Source: Pseudorhodobacter sp. PARRP1 (GTDB taxonomy: Bacteria; Pseudomonadota; Alphaproteobacteria; Rhodobacterales; Rhodobacteraceae). From it: 64,000 nt of DNA. Below the pieces are notes generated by a model. The model made no database searches and was not told where the DNA came from. It saw only the letters and a list, made by a program, of their open reading frames with translations. The stretch is taken from NCBI GenBank assembly GCA_002256245.1, contig NKIU01000001.1, positions 796,232-860,231 of the forward strand, read 5' to 3'. The translations under genes and the position numbers were made by a program. This document shows, one piece after another, positions 43,562 to 52,300 of this stretch (position 1 is its first letter; each line of letters opens with the position of its first letter).

Positions 43562-46078
43562 ATGTCCCTGTTTTCCCTTCTGACCGACGTGCTGTTCATC
43601 GGCCATTCGCTGGTCGGCCCCACTTTGCCCACCGTGCTGGATGCCACGCTCAAGCAGATGAAAGACCCCGCCGTGGTCGAGGCCCAGATCATCAACGGCT
43701 CGTCGCTGGCCTACAACTGGGACAACTCCGCCAATGCCGAGGGCGTCGATGCGAAAGCCCGGCTGAAAGAACGCCCCACCGACGTGCTGATCATGACCGA
43801 GGCCCAGCCCCTGAAAGGTCAAATCCAATACAATGACACAGCAGGCTATGTGGCCAAGTTTTCGGGTCTGGCGCTGGAAGCCAACCCGCATACCCGGCTT
43901 TATGTCTATGAAACCTGGCCCAGTCTGAACTCTGGCCCCGGCAACATCACCAAAGACGACCCCGACGCTGGCATCCCGTGGCGCGAACGCTTGGCGCTTG
44001 ATCTGCCGTTGTGGGAAGGCGTCGCCGCCGATGCCTCGGCCAAGGTGGGGCATGAGGTGAAACTGCTTCCGGTCGGCCAAGCGATGGGCTTGCTGGCCGA
44101 CAAGATCAAAGCGGGTGAGGTGCCGGGCGTCACAGACATCAAACAGATGTTCAGCGATGACATCCACCTTTCCGGCAAGGGGCTGTATTTCGTGGCCATG
44201 GTGCAAGCCGCAGCCATCATGGGCAAAAGCCCCGAAGGTGTGCCCGCCAAAGTCACCCGCGCCTGGACCTCGCGCGATGCGGTGATCACCCAAGAGCAAG
44301 CCGAAACCTTCCAACGCATCGCCTGGGAGGCTTTGCAAACCTATGTTCCGGGCGAGATTGCCGCCAAAATCACGCCCGCGCCCACCGCCGCCCCCGCCAC
44401 AGACCCCGCGCTCTCGGCACTTCCCGCAGCCCAAGACCCGCCCTTCCCCGCCTTCAAACCGATCACCAACACCCACCTTGCGCTTGGCCTTGCAGGCGTC
44501 AATGACTGGTCGGTGCAGCAGCCGTTCCTGAACGTGATGAAAACCGCGCGGCCTTGGATTGGCCACTTACCCGACCAGTTCGGCGGCTGGACCGAGGCTG
44601 ATCTGGCAAAGGCCGGGGCCTTGGGGCCAAACGGCTGGCCCACAAAAATCTCGCCCGAACTTGCGAAAATCTCAGCCCTGATCCTGACCGAATTGCCCGA
44701 AGATGCCGCAGGCGTCGCCGGGCGTTACTTGCTGACCTACCAAGGCAAAGGCACGCTGAAACTGGAAGGCCGCGCGCAGGTGGTGGAAGAAGCCCCCGGC
44801 CGCGTGGTGTTCGATTACACCCCGGGCGGCGGCATGGTGTCGGTCAGCTTGCTTGCCCTCGACGCCACCGACCCGATCCATGACATCGTTGTCGTGCGGG
44901 CCTCTCGGGCGCAGATGCTGGCCGATGGAGCCATCTTCAACCCCGATTGGCTGGCGCGGATCAGAGGCGTCAAAGGCATCCGCTTCATGGATTGGATGAT
45001 GACCAACGACTCCACCCTCGCCGACCCCAAAGACCGCCCCATGCCAGACGATTACACCTACGCCCGCAACGGCGTGCCCGCCGAAGTGATGGTGGCCTTG
45101 GCGAATGAGTTGAAGGCGGATGCGTGGTTCACCCTGCCCCACCTTGCCTCGGATGATCTGATCCGCACCTACGCGCAAATTGCACATGATCAGTTAGACC
45201 CCGCGCTGCACGCGCAGGTCGAATACTCGAACGAGGTCTGGAACTGGCAATTCGCCCAAGCCCGCTGGGCCGAGGAGCAGGGCATTGCCCGCTGGGGCCA
45301 GGACAAGACATGGGTGCAATTCTACGGCCTGCGTGCGGCGCAAGTCATGGCGATCTGGTCGGATGTGTTCAAGGATGCCCCCACCCGGCTGACCCGCATC
45401 GTCTCGGTGCAAACCGGCTGGCTGGGGCTGGAGGAGCAAATTCTGGATGCGCCCTTAGTGGTGGCCGAAGGGTTGCCGCCGCCGGTTGCCAGCTTTGATG
45501 CCTACGCCATCACCGGCTATTTCAGCGCCGAACTGGGTGGCGATAAGAAATATACCACCGTGAAAGGCTGGTTGAAGCAATCGGCAGATGCCGCACGCAA
45601 GGCGGCGACCGAGGCTGGGCTGAAAGGCGCTGACGCCGACAGCTTTTTCGCCCAACACCGCTATGATCTGGCCGACAAACTGGCAGGCCAGGATTTGCGC
45701 GACGGCTCGATCACCGGAAATCCCGCCAACAGCCTGACGCAAGTGCTGGCCGAAACCCTGCCCTATCACGCCGCCGTCGCCGCCGACCGTGGGCTGAAAC
45801 TGATGATGTATGAAGGCGGCAGCCATGTGGTTGGCTATGGCGCGGCGGTGGATGATGAAGAACTTACCGCCTTCTTCACCCATTTCAACTTCACCCCTGA
45901 AATGGGCGCGCTTTACGCCGAACTGCTGGCAGGCTGGCAGTTGATCAGTGACCAGCCGTTCAATGCCTTTGTCGATGTCTATCACCCGGTCAAATGGGGC
46001 TCTTGGGGCGCGTTGCGGCACTTAGGCGACAACAATCCGCGTTGGGATGCCTTGGCGAAAGGCTGCATCACGTGCTGA
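43562..46078 (+). CDS. SGNH-hydrolase-like plus clan GH-A-like two-domain protein
   Basis: An 838-residue protein I cannot assign to a named family. Residues 1-280 look like an SGNH esterase: LFIGHSLVG gives Ser16, NGSSLAYNW the oxyanion region, and DDIHLSGKG the Asp199/His202 pair. An Ala/Pro linker (about 283-320) leads to a (beta/alpha)8-like half with EYSNEVWNWQF (Asn557-Glu558, acid/base in clan GH-A) and LMMYEGGSH (Glu751, possible nucleophile). No signal peptide is present, and the start at 43562 has AGAGG at good distance. It overlaps the GT2 gene by 7 bases, suggesting joint action on a glycan. Confidence 0.6.
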   Translation: MSLFSLLTDVLFIGHSLVGPTLPTVLDATLKQMKDPAVVEAQIINGSSLAYNWDNSANAEGVDAKARLKERPTDVLIMTEAQPLKGQIQYNDTAGYVAKFSGLALEANPHTRLYVYETWPSLNSGPGNITKDDPDAGIPWRERLALDLPLWEGVAADASAKVGHEVKLLPVGQAMGLLADKIKAGEVPGVTDIKQMFSDDIHLSGKGLYFVAMVQAAAIMGKSPEGVPAKVTRAWTSRDAVITQEQAETFQRIAWEALQTYVPGEIAAKITPAPTAAPATDPALSALPAAQDPPFPAFKPITNTHLALGLAGVNDWSVQQPFLNVMKTARPWIGHLPDQFGGWTEADLAKAGALGPNGWPTKISPELAKISALILTELPEDAAGVAGRYLLTYQGKGTLKLEGRAQVVEEAPGRVVFDYTPGGGMVSVSLLALDATDPIHDIVVVRASRAQMLADGAIFNPDWLARIRGVKGIRFMDWMMTNDSTLADPKDRPMPDDYTYARNGVPAEVMVALANELKADAWFTLPHLASDDLIRTYAQIAHDQLDPALHAQVEYSNEVWNWQFAQARWAEEQGIARWGQDKTWVQFYGLRAAQVMAIWSDVFKDAPTRLTRIVSVQTGWLGLEEQILDAPLVVAEGLPPPVASFDAYAITGYFSAELGGDKKYTTVKGWLKQSADAARKAATEAGLKGADADSFFAQHRYDLADKLAGQDLRDGSITGNPANSLTQVLAETLPYHAAVAADRGLKLMMYEGGSHVVGYGAAVDDEELTAFFTHFNFTPEMGALYAELLAGWQLISDQPFNAFVDVYHPVKWGSWGALRHLGDNNPRWDALAKGCITC

Positions 46079-46899
46079 CGCCGCGCCTGAGTGTCATCAT
46101 CCCCGCCAGCAACGAGGCTGGGTATATTGGCGCGTGCCTGACAGCGCTGTTTGCGTCAGGCGCGCTGGATGCCGAATGTATCGTGGTCGCCAACGGTTGC
46201 CGAGATGAAACGGCAGCGGTCGCGCAGGGCTTTGCGGCTCAGGCCACGGCGGCAGGCTGGGCACTGACGGTGATCGACGTGCCGGAGGGGGGCAAGCCCA
46301 ACGCGCTGAACATCGGCGATCACGCAGCGCGTGGCACGTTGCGGGCCTATCTGGATGCCGATGTGGTGGTGACGCGACCGCTGATGGTGCAACTGATCGC
46401 AGCGCTTACGGCCGACGCACCGCGATACGCCACCGGAACCGCACAAATTCCCCGCGCGCAAAGCTGGGTCACGCGCGCCTATGCCCGCTTCTGGCAGCGC
46501 CTGCCCTTCGCGCAAAGCAACGCCCCCGGCTACGGCCTGTTCGCGGTGAACGCCGCGGGCCGCGCGCGCTGGGGCGATTTCCCCAGCATCATCTCCGACG
46601 ATACCTTCGTGCGCTTGCAATTTGAACCGCACGAGCGGGTACAGGTGCCTGCCACCTACCAATGGCCAATGATCGAAGGCTTTGCCGCGCTAACGCGCGT
46701 GCGTCGCCGTCAAGATGCCGGCGTGGCCGAGATTGACAGGCTTTACCCGGGCCTTCTGGCGCGCGAGGCGAAAACCCGCCTCGGCAATGCCCAGCTGCTG
46801 GCGCTGGCTCTGCGTGACCCGATGGGGTTCGCAACCTATGCCGCCGTTTCACTGGCAGTGCGGATGAAGCAAGGACAGGGCTGGAGCCGTGGCCGCTAA
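46072..46899 (+). CDS. Family 2 glycosyltransferase
   Basis: A 275-residue GT2 protein with a GTG start inside the end of the previous gene. LSVIIPASNEAGYIGACLTAL opens the GT-A fold; LDADVVV is the DXD-type motif and SIISDDTFVRLQF a later acidic motif. A C-terminal hydrophobic stretch (ATYAAVSLAVRM) may touch the membrane. Donor and acceptor are unknown; coupling to the SGNH/GH-A-like protein is the only clue. Confidence 0.85.
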   Translation: MLTPRLSVIIPASNEAGYIGACLTALFASGALDAECIVVANGCRDETAAVAQGFAAQATAAGWALTVIDVPEGGKPNALNIGDHAARGTLRAYLDADVVVTRPLMVQLIAALTADAPRYATGTAQIPRAQSWVTRAYARFWQRLPFAQSNAPGYGLFAVNAAGRARWGDFPSIISDDTFVRLQFEPHERVQVPATYQWPMIEGFAALTRVRRRQDAGVAEIDRLYPGLLAREAKTRLGNAQLLALALRDPMGFATYAAVSLAVRMKQGQGWSRGR

Positions 46900-46901
46900 A
46901 G

Positions 46902-46944
46902 CGGAATTCGCACGAATTCCGGCACGATTTCCGCGCGGAAATCG
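46902..46944. terminator. Two tandem palindromes between convergent genes
   Basis: CGGAATTCG-CA-CGAATTCCG (46902-46921) is followed by the perfect 20-bp palindrome centred in TTTCCGCGCGGAAA (46925-46944). They fill the whole gap between the GT2 and xth stops. Stems are strong but there is no T-run. Confidence 0.6.
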
Positions 46945-46946
46945 CC

Positions 46947-47735
46947 TTACAGATCAAACGTCGCGAACACCGGAGCGTGATCTGAGGGTTGCTCCCACCC
47001 GCGCACGGCCCGTAAAATCCGGCTGCCATGTGCTGCCCCGGCAATATCCGGCGTCGCCCAAATATGATCCAACCGCCGCCCCTTATCCGCGCCATCCCAG
47101 TCGGGGGAACGGTAGCTCCACCAGCTATAGAGATTGCCGGTCGGAATATCAGCGCGGGTGACATCCACCCAAGCCCCCGCGTCCATCACAGCACCAAAGT
47201 GTTCAACCTCGATCGGCGTGTGGCTAACGATTTTCAGCAGCGCCTTGTGGTTCCAGACATCATCCTCACGCGGGGCGATGTTCAGATCGCCGACAAGGAT
47301 GGATTTGCTGGGCTTCTCACCATGGAACCAGTCGCGCATCTCAGTCAGGAAATCCAGCTTCTGGCCAAACTTCACATTCACCGCCCGATCCGGAATGTCG
47401 CCCCCCGCCGGAATATAGCAGTTGTGGATCACCACGCCATTTTCCAGCCGCGCGGCCACATGCCGGGCATGGCCCATAGCCACAAAATCACGTCCGCCCA
47501 CATCTTCCAGCGGCAGCTTCGAGATGATCGCCACCCCGTTGTAACCCTTCTGCCCCCGCGCCACCATATAGCGGTAACCCAAGGCGCGGAATTGCTCGAC
47601 CGGGATCATCTCGACCGGGCTTTTGCACTCTTGCAGGCACAGGATATCCGGAGATTCTTCCGCCATCAGGCGCGCGACCAAACCTTCGCGCAGCCGCACC
47701 GAATTGATATTCCAAGTGGCAAGGGTAAACGTCAT
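46947..47735 (-). CDS. xthA: Exodeoxyribonuclease III
   Basis: A 262-residue AP endonuclease/3'-exonuclease: LATWNINSVRLR, CLQECK (metal-binding Glu), LVGDLNIAPREDDVWNHK, RLDHIWAT and WEQPSDHAPVFATFDL (catalytic Asp-His). It repairs abasic sites. I chose ATG 47735 behind CAGGAG; a 77-residue open extension upstream is not protein-like and contains the candidate sRNA. Confidence 0.95.
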   Translation of the reverse strand: MTFTLATWNINSVRLREGLVARLMAEESPDILCLQECKSPVEMIPVEQFRALGYRYMVARGQKGYNGVAIISKLPLEDVGGRDFVAMGHARHVAARLENGVVIHNCYIPAGGDIPDRAVNVKFGQKLDFLTEMRDWFHGEKPSKSILVGDLNIAPREDDVWNHKALLKIVSHTPIEVEHFGAVMDAGAWVDVTRADIPTGNLYSWWSYRSPDWDGADKGRRLDHIWATPDIAGAAHGSRILRAVRGWEQPSDHAPVFATFDL

Positions 47736-47814
47736 CGGCTGCTCCTGATCCAGAGCAAAAAGCCTATGCCGCCGCGTTGCGGTTCTCAAGGGGGCCAGAT
47801 CGCCCGACACTCCA

Positions 47815-47890
47815 CAAAAAGGCGCCCAGCCAATGGGGCCGGGCGTGAGGTCCAACAGGGAGGTAATGTCATACATATACCACAGTATGC
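47815..47890 (-). ncRNA. Candidate small RNA with anti-Shine-Dalgarno-like loop, copy 1
   Basis: Read on the minus strand: a weak hairpin (CATAC/GTATG, 47870-47889), TATGACA, the single-stranded ACCTCCCTGTTGGACCT (47864-47848), then a 9-bp GC stem (47837-47845 with 47823-47831) and TTTTTG. The 17-base core is identical in the element at 63424-63495, with a terminator in the same place. It lies between hemP and xthA. Confidence 0.55.
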
Positions 47891-47996
47891 GCAGTTTTGC
47901 CGGCGGCGGCTGCAAATAAGCCAAGGCATGACTTTTTCGCCACAACCCAAGATTGTCAAACCACACAACGCGGCACGGCGTGCCACATCAGCAGGA

Positions 47997-48179
47997 CTAT
48001 TTCGTCAGGATCAACTTGGCCGACTTGGTAATGCGCAAGGTGTAAATCTGGCCATCCAACTCGATATAGGCGGTGCCTGCCCCAGCCGTCAGATTGCGGG
48101 CATCGTAGCGCGGGGTGCGGTCGGAGGGCACCAACTCGGGCGCGGGGTTCAGGGCTGAGAGGATTTGAGTTTCATACAT
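47997..48179 (-). CDS. hemP: Hemin uptake protein HemP
   Basis: A 60-residue HemP: the C-terminal half ends in IYTLRITKSAKLILTK, the family hallmark, with RYDARNLTAGAGTAYIELDGQ before it. HemP (HmuP) in other Proteobacteria is a small activator or accessory of haem-receptor expression. It follows hmuV in the same direction with a 164-base gap that carries TTCCT-N12-AGGAA (48255-48276), a possible control site. Confidence 0.88.
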   Translation of the reverse strand: MYETQILSALNPAPELVPSDRTPRYDARNLTAGAGTAYIELDGQIYTLRITKSAKLILTK

Positions 48180-48343
48180 GGTATGCTCCGCTGTTGCCAG
48201 AATTGGCTTTGAAAGACCGGCTTCCCTTTTGGCGGGTGGCATGGTGACCCTTATTTCCTATCAAATTAGTCAGGAATGTAAATCCCGAATCTGTTACTTA
48301 TGTTTTCGAACACTGTGCGCTGCGGCAGGTTTGCAACCACGCT

Positions 48344-49120
48344 TCAACATGCCACCGCCTGCGGCAGCAACCACGGCCCCGTATTTGGCAGCCGGTTGGT
48401 GCGTATCTGGCAATCGTAGGCAGAGGACAGCAGCCCATCGGTCAGAACCGACTCGGGCGGGCCTGCGGCGACTAAACCTCCACCCGCCAGCAGCGCCAAC
48501 TGGTCGCAGAACATCGCGGACAGGTTCAGATCGTGCATCACGGCGACCACGCCACCTCCCGCGTCAACAAAGCGGCGGGCCAAGCGCATCACCTGCAACT
48601 GATGACCCAGATCAAGGCTGGCCACCGGCTCGTCCAGAAACAGCCAGCGCGCGCCAGCCGTCGTAACCGGGTTCCACACTTGCACCAACGCACGCGCGAG
48701 TTGGACGCGTTGCCGCTCGCCACCAGACAGATCCTGATAATTGCGCGCGGCATGATGCAGCAAATCCACCTCGGCCAAAGCACGCTGTGGCAGGTCAGCC
48801 GAACCTGCGTTCTCGCCCATGCTCAGGCCCAGACCGACCACCTCGAGCACCGTGAAAGGAAACGCCAGTTGGGTTTCCTGCGCCATCACAGCGCGGATGG
48901 CGGCCAGTTGCCAAGCCTTCGCGCGCGCCACGTCAACGCCGTTCAACGTGACTTTACCCGTATAGGCAACCTCGCCCGTGATCGCACGCAGCAAGGTGGT
49001 TTTGCCTGATCCGTTCGGGCCGACAATCGCCGTCAGCGTGCCGGGACGCGCCCGCAGGCTGACATCGCGCAGGACCATATGACGGCCCATCATGATACTG
49101 ACGTTTTCAAGCTGAAGCAT
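48344..49120 (-). CDS. hmuV: Haem ABC transporter ATP-binding protein
   Basis: A 258-residue ABC ATPase: Walker A GPNGSGKTT (34-42), signature LSGGERQRVQLARAL, Walker B WLFLDEPVASLDLG. Together with HmuU and HmuT it imports haem across the inner membrane. It starts 3 bases after the hmuU stop. Last gene of the hmuSTUV run before hemP. Confidence 0.93.
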   Translation of the reverse strand: MLQLENVSIMMGRHMVLRDVSLRARPGTLTAIVGPNGSGKTTLLRAITGEVAYTGKVTLNGVDVARAKAWQLAAIRAVMAQETQLAFPFTVLEVVGLGLSMGENAGSADLPQRALAEVDLLHHAARNYQDLSGGERQRVQLARALVQVWNPVTTAGARWLFLDEPVASLDLGHQLQVMRLARRFVDAGGGVVAVMHDLNLSAMFCDQLALLAGGGLVAAGPPESVLTDGLLSSAYDCQIRTNRLPNTGPWLLPQAVAC

Positions 49121-49123
49121 CGG

Positions 49124-50194
49124 TTAAATCCCCACAAGGCCCTGACGCCGCATCAAAATCCACAGGAACACAGGCGCACCCAGCACGGCGGTCACAATAC
49201 CGATCGGCAATTCTGCAGGGGCCACAATGGTGCGGGCAATCATATCAGCCCCGACCAGCAGGCTAGCGCCCAGCAGCGCCGCGTTGGGCAACAGGTAGCG
49301 ATGGTTCGGCCCGGTCGCGATGCGCAACAGATGCGGCACGACGATGCCGATAAAGCCGATGCCGCCCGCCACCGCGACCGCAGCCCCGGTTGCCGCAGCC
49401 ACAGCCAGAATGATCAATTGTTTCAGCCGCTCAACTTCGATACCAAGGTGGGCGGCCTGAGCCTCGCCCAGAGCCAAGCCGTTCAATCCGCGCGCCATCA
49501 ACGGCGAGAACAGCAGCACCGGCAGGATCAGCGGCAAAGCCGTGGCAAGCTTGCCCCAGCCTGCGCCTGCCAACGACCCCATGCTCCAGAACGTCAGGTC
49601 GCGCAGTTGCTTGTCATCAGCAAGATAAACCATAATTCCCGTCACAGCCCCAGCCAAGGCCCCCAAGGCGATACCCGCCAGCAGCATGTTGGCAACCGAA
49701 GTATGCCCCCCGCGCGTGGCCAGCCGGTAAAGCAGCAACGTGGCCCCCCATCCGCCAAGGAAGGCCGCAACAGGCACCAGTTGGCCGCCAAACTGCATGG
49801 CAAGCCCCGCTGGCAGCAAACCACCCAGCACAATCGCCAGCACCGCCCCAAGCCCTGCGCCCGCACCGACCCCCACGATGCCGGGATCGGCCAGAGGGTT
49901 GCGGAACAAGCCCTGCATCAGCGCGCCCGACACCGCCAATGCAGCGCCGATCAGCAGGCCCATCGCCAGACGCGGCAGGCGGATGTTCCAGAATATCACG
50001 TGATCGCGGGGCGAGAGTTCCACGCTCAGGGCCGCATGAAACAAATCGGCAAGGTTCAACCCTGCCGACCCGGTGCCCAAGGACACGACCGAGACCAGCA
50101 GCAGCAGCACGATCAGGGCGCGCAGCATCAGCACCGCGCGGACTTCGCGCGCGCCCACCGTGCTGCGGCTGCGCCCAATGGCGAATGTCGCCAT
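49124..50194 (-). CDS. hmuU: Haem ABC transporter permease
   Basis: A 356-residue FecCD-type permease with about ten hydrophobic segments: FWNIRLPRLAMGLLIGAALAVSGALMQGLFRNPLADPGIVGVGAGAGLGA is the conserved start, and GIGFIGIVVPHLLRIATGPNHRYLLPNAALLGA lies near the end. I chose ATG 50194, one base after the hmuT stop. Confidence 0.92.
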   Translation of the reverse strand: MATFAIGRSRSTVGAREVRAVLMLRALIVLLLLVSVVSLGTGSAGLNLADLFHAALSVELSPRDHVIFWNIRLPRLAMGLLIGAALAVSGALMQGLFRNPLADPGIVGVGAGAGLGAVLAIVLGGLLPAGLAMQFGGQLVPVAAFLGGWGATLLLYRLATRGGHTSVANMLLAGIALGALAGAVTGIMVYLADDKQLRDLTFWSMGSLAGAGWGKLATALPLILPVLLFSPLMARGLNGLALGEAQAAHLGIEVERLKQLIILAVAAATGAAVAVAGGIGFIGIVVPHLLRIATGPNHRYLLPNAALLGASLLVGADMIARTIVAPAELPIGIVTAVLGAPVFLWILMRRQGLVGI

Positions 50195-50195
50195 C

Positions 50196-51044
50196 TTAGC
50201 TGGCCTTCGCATAGAGCGCGTCATAAAGCGCCTTGGCGGCTTGAGGCGTGCGCGGGCCAAAACCCAACAGCAACAGACCATCCATCCGCAGAATGTTTCC
50301 CGCTTGCGCGGCGGGGGTTTGAGACAGGGTTGGATGCGCCATAACATCGGCGTTGCCGATGGCAAGATCACCTTCGCGGTCCATCATCAGGATAAGATCG
50401 GGAGCAGCCGCCAGCACAGATTCGTCGGTCATCTGCTTGTAACCCTGAAAGCCCGTCGCCGCGTTGATCCCGCCTGCGAGCGCGATGATGCCTTCGGCGG
50501 AAGACCCCTCGCCACCCGCCATAACGCGCCCGCCTTGCAGCGACAGCACAAACAGCACGCGCTTCTTGTCCGTGACCGCGGCGGCACGGGCTTGGGCCTC
50601 GGTCAGGCCTGTTTGCACCTTGGCCGCCAAAGCCGCACCTTCGCTGGGCAGGTCCAAAGCAGCGGCGACCGCGTTTATCTTGGCGGCCACTCCGGCAGGC
50701 GTCGGATCGCCGGGCATGCGTGTGAAAGGCACACCAGCGGCCGTCAGCACATCAACCGCAGCGGGGGGGCCAGCATCGGCCTCGGCCAAGATAAGATCGG
50801 GCGACACCGACAAAACACCCTCGGGCGACAGTGCACGGATATAGCCGACATCAGGCAATGCGGTGATCTCGGCAGGATAGGTGGATGTCGAGTCGCGCGC
50901 CACCAGCCGGTCTTGCGCGCCCAAGGCCACAGCGATTTCCGTGACCGAGCCACCGAGTGTCACGACCCGCTGCGCCTGTTCGGCAACTGCAGGACTGATC
51001 AGAAGCGCCAGTGCCAGCGGCAAAGAAAGAAATTTCTGCATCAT
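50196..51044 (-). CDS. hmuT: Haem-binding periplasmic protein
   Basis: A 282-residue substrate-binding protein with a Sec signal (about 1-22, ending AVA). RVVTLGGSVTEIAVALGAQDRLVARDSTSTYP and YIRALSPEGVLSVSPDLILAEADAGPP match HmuT; the Tyr in DVGYIRALSPEG is the likely haem ligand. The start overlaps the hmuS stop by ATGA. Confidence 0.92.
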   Translation of the reverse strand: MMQKFLSLPLALALLISPAVAEQAQRVVTLGGSVTEIAVALGAQDRLVARDSTSTYPAEITALPDVGYIRALSPEGVLSVSPDLILAEADAGPPAAVDVLTAAGVPFTRMPGDPTPAGVAAKINAVAAALDLPSEGAALAAKVQTGLTEAQARAAAVTDKKRVLFVLSLQGGRVMAGGEGSSAEGIIALAGGINAATGFQGYKQMTDESVLAAAPDLILMMDREGDLAIGNADVMAHPTLSQTPAAQAGNILRMDGLLLLGFGPRTPQAAKALYDALYAKAS

Positions 51045-52081
51045 GCCATCTCCGCTGCCAACACAGGAAGCGCCGCGACCAAGGCATCCCATGTGTCTGG
51101 CGGCGCATCCTTGCGATAGCCAAAGATCTGCAAGATCAACCCGCCGTCGGCATCAAACGCCTCAACCGAGATCGCGTCGCCACGCTGGGTCGGCTTGGTC
51201 ACACGCCAGCATTCGGCGATGTGGTCAGCGCGCAGGTGCAGGTTAAAGCGCGGGTCCATCACGTTGATCCACGGGCCCATAGGCACGACTTTCTCGATGA
51301 GTCCTCCGTGAATCTGGATGCAGCCCGCATTGCCGACAAAGATCATAAGCGGAATTTTCTGATCGGCGGCGGCGTGAAGCACCTGGGTGATCGCATCGCG
51401 GGCGACGGGGGCCGCATAGGGGGCGCCGACCATGCGGTTTGCGCCCAGACGGTTGAACTTCAGCCGCCGCGTCAGTTTCAGAAACTGATGCGTATCGGTC
51501 ATCGCCTGCCATTCGGAGCGCAGATCATCCACACGGGCGGGATCACCTTTGGGCCCTTCCACGGGCGTGCGGGGGCGCAGGGTCAGATGATCGGGCTGCT
51601 GAGGCAAGCGCAGGGCTGCGACCAAGGCATCGAATGCGGCTATGTCGGATTCCGGCTTCAGATGCACTTTATGCACCGCATCTCCAGCCGCGTCGAACAC
51701 CTGAAGGCTGCGCTTCGGGCCATCTTCGGCTGCCTCTACAACGGCATAGCCGAATATCCAGTGGCTGGGGAACATCCGCATATCAATCTCGGACCCAAGC
51801 ACCATCGCGGCATGGGGGCCAGAATGATAGCCGTTATAGACCCCACGGCGTTCGTGGACGCAGCTTTCGTTGCGGGTCAGAGCCATCACGTCGCCCAACT
51901 TGGCAATAAGCGGGAACAGCGCATCCGGGGTGGCATCGATCATGGTGGCACCGTGGCCGACGTAGGCTGCGACAAGATCGGCCTCGGTGATTCCCTGCGC
52001 GGCGGCAAAATCGCGGGCGCGGGATTTGGGATTTGCGGCGCACAGGGCGCGAATCTGTTCGGGGGTGTGGGAAGGGGCCAT
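51041..52081 (-). CDS. hmuS: Hemin-degrading/transport factor HmuS
   Basis: A 346-residue HmuS/HemS-like protein built as two similar halves: VMALTRNESCVHERRGVYNG in the first and MIFVGNAGCIQIHGGLIEKV with MDPRFNLHLRADHI in the second. Members bind haem in the cytoplasm and either degrade it or pass it on. It is the first gene of the minus-strand hmu operon, divergent from hmuR. Confidence 0.92.
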   Translation of the reverse strand: MAPSHTPEQIRALCAANPKSRARDFAAAQGITEADLVAAYVGHGATMIDATPDALFPLIAKLGDVMALTRNESCVHERRGVYNGYHSGPHAAMVLGSEIDMRMFPSHWIFGYAVVEAAEDGPKRSLQVFDAAGDAVHKVHLKPESDIAAFDALVAALRLPQQPDHLTLRPRTPVEGPKGDPARVDDLRSEWQAMTDTHQFLKLTRRLKFNRLGANRMVGAPYAAPVARDAITQVLHAAADQKIPLMIFVGNAGCIQIHGGLIEKVVPMGPWINVMDPRFNLHLRADHIAECWRVTKPTQRGDAISVEAFDADGGLILQIFGYRKDAPPDTWDALVAALPVLAAEMA

Positions 52082-52156
52082 GCCAGAATCCTAAGTTTTG
52101 TGGGGGCGCGGATCTGGCTGGCGAAAGGGCCGTGGCTGGAGCGCAAGGGGCAAGAC

Positions 52157-52172
52157 ATATCTGTACAGATAT
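52157..52172. promoter_or_regulatory. 16-bp perfect palindrome in the hmuS-hmuR control region
   Basis: ATATCTGTACAGATAT lies 75 bases before hmuS and just before the -35 of the hmuR promoter. It is a likely operator, possibly for a haem or iron regulator acting on both directions; I cannot name the regulator. Confidence 0.5.
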
Positions 52173-52174
52173 AC

Positions 52175-52203
52175 TTGACAGTTATACTTGGTATTTCTAT
52201 GAG
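52175..52203 (+). promoter_or_regulatory. hmuR: Putative hmuR promoter
   Basis: TTGACA (52175-52180), a 17-base spacer and TATGAG (52198-52203), placed between the palindrome upstream and the iron box downstream. Confidence 0.5.
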
Positions 52204-52208
52204 CTTAT

Positions 52209-52229
52209 TTCTGACAGATCAAGTCAGAA
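52209..52229 (+). promoter_or_regulatory. Iron-box-like operator of hmuR
   Basis: TTCTGAC-N7-GTCAGAA is a perfect 7-bp inverted repeat; inside it TGA-N9-TCA fits the iron-rhodo box of RirA-type regulation. It starts five bases after the -10 box, so a bound repressor would block initiation. Confidence 0.6.
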
Positions 52230-52300
52230 TATATCTCTGCCCGCCAGCTTGCACGATACCGGCAAGGCCAGCCATTCGCAGACCTTGAAAAGGAACGCCA

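Noticed and set aside
47736-47966. A 77-residue N-terminal extension of exonuclease III
   Set aside because: It would include the candidate sRNA hairpins, has no homology to XthA, and the ATG at 47735 has CAGGAG upstream.
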